This document shows, one piece after another, positions 55,178 to 64,000 of a stretch of 64,000 bases of DNA. The notes under the pieces were generated by a model. That model did no database searches and had not been told where the DNA came from. It saw only the letters and a program-made list of their open reading frames with translations. A program made the translations under genes and the position numbers. The stretch lies in the NCBI RefSeq assembly GCF_002775205.1, contig NC_036456.1, forward strand, positions 24,649,850 through 24,713,849, read 5' to 3'. The DNA is from Xiphophorus maculatus (lineage: Eukaryota; Chordata; Actinopteri; Cyprinodontiformes; Poeciliidae). Within the stretch, counting starts at the first letter, position 1, and each line of letters begins with the position of its first letter.

Positions 55178-55417
55178 TTAGGCCCAAGCAGCAAAGCGCT
55201 GCGAAGGCCTATTGTATCTGTACTGTTTCTTATTATTATTAGGCCCGAGCAGCAAAGCGCTGCGAAGGCCTATTGTTTCTGTACTGTTTCTTATTAGGCC
55301 CGAGCAGCAAAGCGCTGCGAAGGCCTATTGTATCTGTGCTGTTTATTATTATTAGGCCCGAGCAGCAAAGCGCTGCGAAGGCCTATTGTTTCTGTACTGT
55401 TTCTTATTATTATTATT
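55178..55417. repeat. Four tandem copies of a 55-60 bp end sequence
   Basis: TAGGCCCGAGCAGCAAAGCG plus CTGCGAAGGCCTATTG and a T-rich spacer repeats at about 55180, 55240, 55295 and 55352. Each copy resembles the reverse complement of the right end of the long monomers that follow (GGCCTATTG next to GCAGCAA). Confidence 0.8.
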
Positions 55418-58400
55418 ACGATTCTGCCCCCCCAAAGAGGCGCCTTTTTGGGGGCTTTATCATATTCAAAAACTCACCAAACTTGGCGGTGGCGACTAGA
55501 AAATTTAAAAATTTTGAATTTTAAGGTTGTCGCAAAAATCGCAAAAAAAATTGCTGAACGGCGGCAACTAGCAATTTTCTGTTGACACAATGGTATGAAC
55601 GTACTTCATCGTAGAGACATGAAATTTGGTACACTTGTAGAGCTCACCAAAAGACTCAGAACTTACATTTAATGTTATAAGCCAACTATCACAGAAAGTC
55701 GGCCATTTTGTATTGAACGTCCATTTTTTACCTCGATTTTGACGTTTACAGCCTTCGTATTTGATCGAACTCCTCCTAGGGATTTCGATTGATCGACTTC
55801 AAACTCGGTCAGTCTGATCATAAGGCATGTTTGATTTAAAGTTATCAAATTGGTGAGTTTTGGAGCATGTTGAAGGGGGGTTAGCAGGGGTCAAAGTTCA
55901 CCTACTCGCCATGAAACACGAAACTCTTATATTTCCTATATAAAAACACATAGAGGGACCAAACTTTCAGTGATTGATCGGCATCAGGTGCCCTACAATA
56001 CCCTATGGTGAAATGATGACATCACTTAGGCCACGCCCCCTGAGAACAGGAAGTGTCATGTTTTACTGTGAACGGTCGCTATCTTAGCCCTTTGACCTAA
56101 TCAACATGAAACTGTGTCCAGAGACAGAAGACATGTTGGTGTGTTGTGGATTCCAACCCCGACCGGCTTTGACATAGCAGGTGGGCGTGGCGGTGTGGCG
56201 AAGTGACCTGTAACGCCGTTGCCATACGTTTGGCTCTGAATTCCACAATTTCGGGCCCAGCTGCTCCAAACTCACTAGGATGGATCATTATCCACCCACC
56301 GACAGGAATTCATAACAAAATGTGGTGGGCGTGGCCTAATTTCTCTATAGCGACCCCTAGAGTATTTTAAATGAACAGCCCTAAGCCATGCTTTAACCTA
56401 GAATTACGAAACTTGGTACACATGTGTATCTTGTCAGGACGTACAAAAAAGTCTATTACAGCCATGGTCGAAACCCAACAGGAAGTCGGCCATTTTAGAT
56501 TGAAGTTCATTTGACCTCGATTTTGACGTTTACAGCCTTTGCATTTGATCGAACTCCTCCTAGGGATTTCGATTGATCGGCTTCAAACTCGGTCAGTCTG
56601 ATCATAAGGCGTGTCTGATTTAAAGTTATCAAATTGGTGACTGTCTGAGATTGCTGAAGGGGGGTTACCAGGGGTCAAAGTTCACCTACTCGCCATGAAA
56701 CACGAAACTCTTATATTTCCTATATAAAAACACATAGAGGGACCAAACTTTCAGTGATTGATCATCATCAGGTGGCCTACAATACCATATGGTCAAATGA
56801 TGACATCACTTAGGCCACGCCCCCTGAGAACAGGAAGTGTCATGTTTTACTGTGAACGGTCGCTCTCTTAGCCCTTTGACCTAATCAACATGAAACTGTG
56901 TCCAGACACAGAAGACATGTTGGTGTGTTGAGGATTCCAACCCCGACCGGCTTTGAGATAGCAGCTGGGCGTGGCGGCGTGGCGAAGTGACCTGTAACGC
57001 CGATGCCATACGTTTGCTTCTAGATTCCACATGTTTCGACCGAGCTGCACCAAACTTGGCTTGAGTGATCCTGGAGGCTTGCCCGTCAATCCTACGTCAT
57101 CACATTATGACGTCATCTAAGCCCCGCCCCCTCGGAACCGGAAGTGCCGTTTTTTTCCTTGGAAAGCTCTGTTTATGGCTCTCTTGACCTAATCAAGTTG
57201 ATTCTGTGTTGGATGACAGATAGGAAGTTGATCTCGCTTGCTTTAAAGTGCCAAGAGTTTTCAATGGCGGCAACGCCGTTCGTATACGTTTGCCTCTACA
57301 TTCCACATATTTTGACCGAGCTGCATCAAACTTGGCCTGAGTGATCCTGGAGGCTTGCCCATCAATCCTACGTCATCACATTATGACGTCATCTAAGCCC
57401 CGCCCCCTCGGAACCGGAAGTGCCGTTTTTTTCCTTGGAAAGCTCTGTTTATGGCTCTCTTGACCTAATCAAGTTGATTCTGTGTTGGATGACAGATAGG
57501 AAGTTGATCTCGCTTGCTTTAAAGTGCCAAGAGTTTTCAATGGCGGCAACGCCGTTCGTATACGTTTGCCTCTACATTCCACATATTTTGACCGAGCTGC
57601 ATCAAACTTGGCCTGAGTGATCCTGGAGGCTTGCCCATCAATCCTACGTCATCACATTATGACGTCATCTAAGCCCCGCCCCCTCGGAACCGGAAGTGCC
57701 GTTTTTTTCCTTGGAAAGCTCTGTTTATGGCTCTCTTGACCTAATCAAGTTGATTCTGTGTTGGATGACAGATAGGAAGTTGATCTCGCTTGCTTTAAAG
57801 TGCCAAGAGTTTTCAATGGCGGCAACGCCGTTCGTATACGTTTGCCTCTACATTCCACATATTTTGACCGAGCCGCATCAAACTTGACCTGAGTGATTCT
57901 GGTGGGATGCCCGTCGATCCTACGTCATCATATTATGACGTCATCTAAGCCCCGCCCCCTCGGAACCGGAAGTGCCGTTTTTTTCCTTGGAAAGCTCCGT
58001 TTATGGCTCTCTTGACCTAATCAAGATGATTCGGATGATAAGCTCTGTCAATGCTCGCTGCTGGCTGAACCGTGTGGGCGTGGCCACATGGCCAATATCA
58101 GTCCCTCGCCATATGCATACGTTTGGCTCTTACTCACGCATAGATCATCCGATTGACGCCAAACTGGATATGTATGACCTTTGTTCACCTCTAAAGAGCC
58201 CAACGAGGTTGAGATGTAATTTGGCTCCACTGCGCCCCCTAAGTTAATACATCGGCCGTATGTCCTCGACGCATCGACCGATCTGCACCAGATTTTTCGA
58301 CAGTCGTCGGGGTGCGCCGCCGAACGCATTCACGCGTGTCGACCGGTGGACGGGCGGGGAAAATGCACGACAGCTCCTGCGGCGGCTAGCGGGCGGCGGT

Positions 58401-58553
58401 GCTGGAAACTGCGGCGGAGCTTCCGCGGTGGGGAGCGGGCTGCGGCTCTGGAAACCGCGCGAGAGCTTCTGCGGTGGCCGGAACCCCCGCGGTGGCCAAT
58501 AGGCCGGAGCGGCGCTTGCTGCGAGGGCCGCCCGAGGCTGCTTGCAGCTTTAA
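55418..58553. repeat. Long tandem monomer M1 (3,136 bp)
   Basis: This begins ACGATTCTGCCCCCC and ends with a GC-rich block closing GAGGCTGCTTGCAGCTTTAA. A sub-block with TTTGATCGAACTCCTCCTAG occurs twice (near 55760 and 56547). It carries three full 276-bp sub-repeats and the start of a fourth. No protein-coding frame is convincing. Confidence 0.8.
57144..57971. repeat. 276-bp tandem sub-repeat, three copies
   Basis: Units at 57144, 57420 and 57696 are nearly identical over 276 bp, and a diverging fourth begins at 57972. Because 276 is a multiple of 3 the same 60-codon frame recurs, which is not evidence of coding. M3 has a single copy (near 62905), so copy number varies between monomers. 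Confidence 0.9.
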
Positions 58554-61161
58554 TTATTCTTATTATTCTTCCACCCAAATGAATTGCCTTTTTGGGGGCT
58601 TTATCATATTCAAAAACTCACCAAACTTGGCGGTCGCATAAAACGAGTTTTAAATTTAAGTACTGTAAGGTCGTCGCAAAAATCGCAAAAAAAATTGCTC
58701 AACGGCAGCAACTAGCAATTTTCAAAAGACCCATTGCTATTCACTTACTTCATCGTAGAGACTTGAAATTCGGTACAGTTGTAGAGCTCACTAAGACGCT
58801 CAGAATTTACAAGTAATGTCATAGTGCAACTATCACAGGAAGTCGGCCATGTTGGATTGAAGGTCCATTTCGGACCCTGATTTGGCCGTTTACAGCCTTC
58901 GTATTTGATCGAACTCCTCCTAGGGATTTCGATTGATCGGCTTCAAACTCGGTCAGTCTGATCATAAGGCATGTCTGATTTAAAGTTATCAAATTGGTGA
59001 GTTTTGGAGCATGTTGAAGGGGGGTTACCAGGGGTCAAAGTTCACCTACACGCCATGAAACAAAAACCTCTTATATTTCCTATACAAAAACACATAGAGG
59101 GACCAAACTTTCAGTGATTGATCGGCATCGGGTGTCCTATAATACCCTGCAGTGAAATTTTTTTTTTACGTAGGCCACGCCCCCTGAGAGCAGGAAGTGT
59201 AATGTTTTACTGTGAACGGTCGCTATCTTAGCCCTTTGACCTAATCAACATGAAACTGTGTCCAGAGACAGAAGACATGTTGGTGTGTTGTGGATTCCAA
59301 CCCCGACCGGCTGCGATGAAGCAGGTGGGCGTGGCGGCGTTGCGAACGCCATCGAATTTCGTTTGGCTCTGAATTCCACAGTTTCGGGGTGAGCTGCTCC
59401 AAACTCACTAGGATGGATCCTTATCCATCCCCGAACAGGAATCCATAGCGATATTTGGTGGGCGTGGCCTAATTTTTCTATAGCGACCCCTAGAGTATTT
59501 TAAATGAACAGCCCCAAGCCATGCTTAAACCTAGAATTACGAAACTTGGTACACATGTGTATCTTGTCGGGACGTACAAAAAAGTCTCTTAGAGCCATGC
59601 TCTAAACCCAACAGGAAGTCGGCCATTTTAGATTGAAGTTCATTTGACCTCCATTTTGACGTTTACAGCCTTTGCATTTGATCGAACTCCTCCTAGGGTT
59701 TTCGATTGATCGGCTTCAAACTCGGTCAGTCTGATCATAAGGCATGTCTGATTTAAAGTTATCAAATTGGTGACTGTATGAGCTTGCTGAAGGGGGGTTA
59801 CCAGGGGTCAAAGTTCAGCTACTCGCCATGAAACACGAAACTCTTATATTTCCTATAAAAAAACACATAGAGGGACCAAACTTTCAGTGATTGATCGGCA
59901 TCGGATGTCCTAAAATACCCTGTGGTGAAATGATGAGATCACTTAAGCCACGCCCCCTGAGAACAGGAAGTGTCATGTTTTACTGTGAACGGTCGCTATC
60001 TTAGCCCTTTGACCTAATCAACATGAAACTGTGTCCAGAGACAGAAGACATGTTGGTGTGTTGTGGATCCAAGCCCTGACCGGCTGCGATGAAGCAGCTG
60101 GGTGTGGCGGCGTGGCGAAGTGACCTGTAACGCCGATGCCATACGTTTGCTTCTAGATTCCACATGTTTCGACCGAGCTGCACCAAACTTGGCCTGACAC
60201 ATCCTGGTCTGATGCCTGACAATGCTATGTCATCATATTATGACGTCATCTAAGCCCCGCCCCCTCAGAATGAATTAGAGAGATCTTCTGTGTAATTACA
60301 TAATAAACAGTCCATGTTCGTTGTTTGTAGGGCAATGCTGCCCTCTGCTGCCCACTGAAATAGTTTCATTATTTCAGTAATTCGACACCAGAGGGCAGCA
60401 TTGCCCTACGGAATGACAGTTCAATGTTGTAATGGAGGAAAAAATTAAATAATTAGTAATTCTAACACAAAAACTCACAGAGGCACCAAACGTTCAGTGA
60501 TTGATCATAATCGAGTGTCCAATAATATCCAATGGTCAAATGATGACATCACTTAGGCCCCGCCCCCTCGGAACAGGAAGTGCTATTTTTTTACTTGGAA
60601 AGCTCTGTTTATGGCTCTCTTGACCTAATCAAGATGATTCGGATGATAAACTCTGTCAATGCTCGCTGCTGGCTGAACCGTGTGGGCGTGGCCAAATGGC
60701 GAATATCAGTCCCTCGCCATATACATACGTTTGGCTCTTATTCAGGCATAGATCATCCGATTGGCGCCAAACTGGATATGTATGACCTTTGTTCACCTCT
60801 AAAGAGCCCGACGGGTTTGAAATGTAATTTGGCTCCACTGCGCCCCCTAAGTTAATACATGGGCTGTATCTCCTCGACGCATCGACCGATCTGCACCAGA
60901 TTTTTTGACAGTCGTCGGGGAGCGCTGCCGAACGCATTCACGCGTGTCGCCTGGTGGATGGGTGTGGAAAATGCGCGACAGCTTCTGCGGTGGCTAGCGG
61001 GCGGCGGTGCTGGAAACTGCGGCGGAGCTTCTGCGGTGGGGAGTTGGCTGCGGCTCTGGAAATCGTGCGAGAGCTTCTGCGGTGGCTGGAACCCCCGCGG
61101 TGGCCAATAGGCCGGAGCGGCGCTTGCTGCGAGGGCCGCCCGAGGCTGCTTGCAGCTTTAA
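58554..61161. repeat. Long tandem monomer M2 (2,608 bp)
   Basis: Head-to-tail with M1, with the same order of blocks and the same GC-rich right end. It lacks the extra 276-bp copies and contains a unique hairpin segment near 60270-60480. Confidence 0.8.
60327..60409. repeat. 21-bp perfect hairpin inside M2
   Basis: Arms 60327-60347 and 60389-60409 are perfect reverse complements (GTAGGGCAATGCTGCCCTCT plus G). It lies in a segment absent from M1 and M3, so it may be a small inserted MITE. Confidence 0.8.
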
Positions 61162-63753
61162 TTATTATTACGATTCTGCCCCCCTAAAGAGGAGCCTTTT
61201 TGGGGGCTTTATCATATTCAAAAACTCACCAAACTTGGCGGTGGCGACTAGAAAATTTAAAAATTTTGAATTTTAAGGTTGTCGCAAAAATCGCAAAAAA
61301 AATTGCTGAACGGCAGCAACTAGCAATTTTCTGTTGACACAATGGTATGAACGTACTTCATCGTAGAGACATGAAATTTGGTACACATGTAGAGCTCACC
61401 AAAAGACTCAGAACTTACATTTAATGTTATAAGCCAACTATCACAGGAAGTCGGCCATTTTGTATTGAACGTCCATTTTTTACCTCGATTTTGACGTTTA
61501 CAGCCTTCGTATTTGATCGAACTCCTCCTAGGGATTTCGATTGATCGACTTCAAACTTGGTCAGTCTGATCATAAGGCATGTTTGATTTAAAGTTATCAA
61601 ATTGGTGAGTTTTGGAGCATGTTGAAGGGGGGTTAGCAGGGGTCAAAGTTCACCTACTCGCCATGAAACACGAAACTCTTATATTTCCTATATAAAAACA
61701 CATAGAGGGACCAAACTTTCAGTGATTGATCGGCATCGGGTGCCCTACAATACCCTATGGTGAAATGATGACATCACTTAGGCCACGCCCCCTGAGAACA
61801 GGAAGTGTCATGTTTTACTGTGAACGGTCGCTATCTTAGCCCTTTGACCTAATCAACATGAAACTGTGTCCAGAGACAGAAGACATGTTGGTGTGTTGTG
61901 GATTCCAACCCCGACCGGCTTTGACATAGGAGGTGGGCGTGGCGGCGTGGCGAAGTGACCTGTAACGCCGTTGCCATACGTTTGGCTCTGAATTCCACAA
62001 TTTCGGGCCCAGCTGCTCCAAACTCACTAGGATGGATCCTTATCCACCCACCGACAGGAATTCATAACAAAATTTGGTGGGCGTGGCCTAATTTCTCTAT
62101 AGCGACCCCTAGAGTATTTTAAATGAACAGCCCCAAGCCATACTTAAAGCTAGAATTACGAAACTTGGTACACATGTGTATCTTGTCGGGACGTACAAAA
62201 AAGTCTCTTAGAGCCATGCTCTAAACCCAACAGGAAGTCGGCCATTTTAGATTGAATTTCATTTGACCTCGATTTTGACGTTTACAGCATTCGTATTTGA
62301 TCGAACTCCTCCTAGGGATTTCGATTGATCGGCTTCAAACTCGGTCAGTCTGATCATAAGGCATGTCTGATTTAAAGTTATCAAATTGGTGACTGTCTGA
62401 GCTTGCTGAAGGGGGGTTACCAGGGGTCAAAGTTCACCTACTCGCCATGAAACACGAAACTCTTATATATCCTGCACAGAAACTCACAGAGACACCAAAT
62501 TTTCAGTTATTGATCAACAATAGGTGTCCTAAAATACCCTATGGTCAAATGATGACATCACTTAGGCCACGCCCCCTGAGAACAGGAAGTGTCATGTTTT
62601 ACTGTGAACGGTCGCTATCTTAGCCCTTTGACCTAATCAACATGAAACTGTGTCCAGAGACAGAAGACATGTTGGTGTGTTGAGGTTTCCAACCCTGACC
62701 GGCTTTGAGATAGCAGGTGGGCGTGGCGGCGTGGCGAAGTGACCTGTAACGCCGATGCCATACTTTTGCTTCTAGATTCCACATGTTTCGACCGAGCTGC
62801 ACCAAACTTGGCTTGAGTGATGCTGGTGTGATGTCTGAAAATTCTATGTCATCAGATTATGACGTCATCTAAGCCCCGCCCCCTCAGAACAGGAAGTGCT
62901 ATTTTTTTCCTTGGAAACTTTCATCTATGGCTCTCTTGACCTAATCAAGGTGATTCTGTGTTGGATGACAGACAGGAAGTTGGTCTCGCTTGCTTTAAAG
63001 TGCCAATAGTTTTCAATGGCGGCAACGCCGTTCGTATACGATTGCCTCTACATTCCACATATTTTGACCGAGCTGCACCAAAATTTGCCTGAGTGTTCCT
63101 GGTGGGATGCCGGACGATCCTACGTCATCATATTATCACGTCATCTAAGCCCCGCCCCCTCGGAACCGGAAGTGCCGTTTTTTTCCTCTGAAAGCTCTGT
63201 TTATGGCTCTCTTGACATAATCAAGATGATTCGGATGATAAACTCTGTCAATGCTCGCTGCTGGCTGAACCGTGCGGGCGTGGCCAAACGGCGAATATCA
63301 GTCCCTCGCCATATGCATACGTTTGGCTCTAAATCACACATGGATCATCCGATTGGCGACAAACTGGATATGTATGACCTTTGTTCACCTCTAAAGAGCC
63401 CAACGGGTTTGAAATGTAATTTGGCTCCACTGCGCCCCCTAAGTTAATACATCGGCTGTGTCTCCTCGATGCATCGACCGATCTGCACCAGATTTTTTGA
63501 CAGTCGTCAGGGAGCGCCGCCGAACGCATTCCCGTGTGTTGCCTGGTGGACGGGCGTGGAAAATGCGCGACAGCTTCTGCGGTGGCTAGCGGGCGGCGGT
63601 GCTGGAAACTGCGGCGGAGCTTCTGCGGTGGGGAGCTGGCTGCGGCTCTGGAAATCGTGCGAGAGCTTCTGCGGTGGCCGGAACCCCCGCGGTGGCCAAT
63701 AGGCCGGAGCGGCGCTTGCTGCGAGGGCCGCCCGAGGCTGCTTGCAGCTTTAA
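61162..63753. repeat. Long tandem monomer M3 (2,592 bp)
   Basis: The first half (61170-62100) is very close to M1 (55420-56340), closer than M2 is, with the same CAAAGAGG/TAAAGAGG start and the same GTTGACACAATGGTATGAA. It ends with the GC-rich block and GCAGCTTTAA. Confidence 0.8.
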
Positions 63754-64000
63754 TTCTTCTTACGATTCTGCCCCCCTCTTCGTGCGCCTTTTTGGAGGCT
63801 TTATCATATTCAAAAACTCACCAAACTTGGCGGAAGCGACTAGGCGGTTTAAAAATTTTGAATTTTAAGGTTGCCGCAAAAATCGCAAAAAAAATTGCTC
63901 AACGGCGGCAACTAGCAATTTTCAACAGACCCATTGCTATTCACTTACTTCATCGTAGAGACTTGAAATTCGGTACAGTTGTAGAGCGCACTAAGACGCT
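63754..64000. repeat. Partial tandem monomer M4
   Basis: The array continues past the window edge. It opens ACGATTCTGCCCCCC and follows the start of M2 (CAACAGACCCATTGCTATTC, against AAAAGACCCATTGC in M2). Confidence 0.8.

Noticed and set aside
57144-57887. Three identical 63-66 codon frames (MPFFSLESSVYG)
   Set aside because: Copies of a 276-bp non-coding sub-repeat, with no domain and no conservation beyond the repeat itself.
56084-62805. Recurring minus-strand frame (CAxRxGWNPQHTNMSSVSGHS-like, about 63-73 codons) in several monomers
   Set aside because: It recurs because the DNA repeats. The starts and N-termini vary and there is no splice or domain support. A synonymous-site test would be needed to revive it.

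Overview
The window is nuclear DNA from a ray-finned fish, most likely a percomorph teleost. The evidence is split genes with GT/AG introns, a B7-like Ig V-set receptor, tandem C2H2 zinc-finger genes with a short acidic leader exon, and a heavy load of fish-type LINEs, tRNA-derived SINEs and hAT-like elements. There are no operons or prokaryotic signals. All exon models below are hand-built from reading frame, phase and splice motifs, with no transcript evidence.

Layout. (1) 1-13 kb: one plus-strand gene for a small type I membrane protein with a single Ig V-set domain (coding exons 4532-12657), plus a second leader exon at 1277. Its long intron holds an L2-type LINE nested inside an older CR1/Rex1-like LINE. 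(2) 13-18.7 kb: SINE and LINE debris, then a minus-strand coiled-coil gene whose 5' part is frameshifted. (3) 20-55 kb: four tandem units of one C2H2 zinc-finger gene (ZNF1-ZNF4). Each has a short promoter with CACGTG and ETS-like sites, a leader exon, an intron, and one large exon carrying 19, 25, 23 or 14 fingers. (4) 55.2-64 kb: a tandem array of 2.6-3.1 kb non-coding monomers, running off the right edge.

The zinc-finger cluster is notable because comparing its four units dates the insertions within them. The intron of ZNF1 carries a 3,228-bp segment with terminal inverted repeats and a complete five-exon gene (226 aa, no transposase signature seen). The matching sites in ZNF2 and ZNF3 are empty. 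The intron of ZNF2 carries a 3,449-bp foldback element with 8-bp target duplications that has captured the 3' flank of a sister ZNF gene and duplicated it in tandem (944-bp period). ZNF3 was cut in its last finger linker by a 1,684-bp hAT-like element whose first three bases now serve as the stop codon. A SINE and an odd hairpin lie inside that element.

The best candidates for something undescribed are the gene-bearing TIR element (20571-23798), the foldback element with captured sequence (33905-37353) and the terminal array (55178-64000). Family names for the repeats rest on motifs and target duplications only, because no database search was possible.
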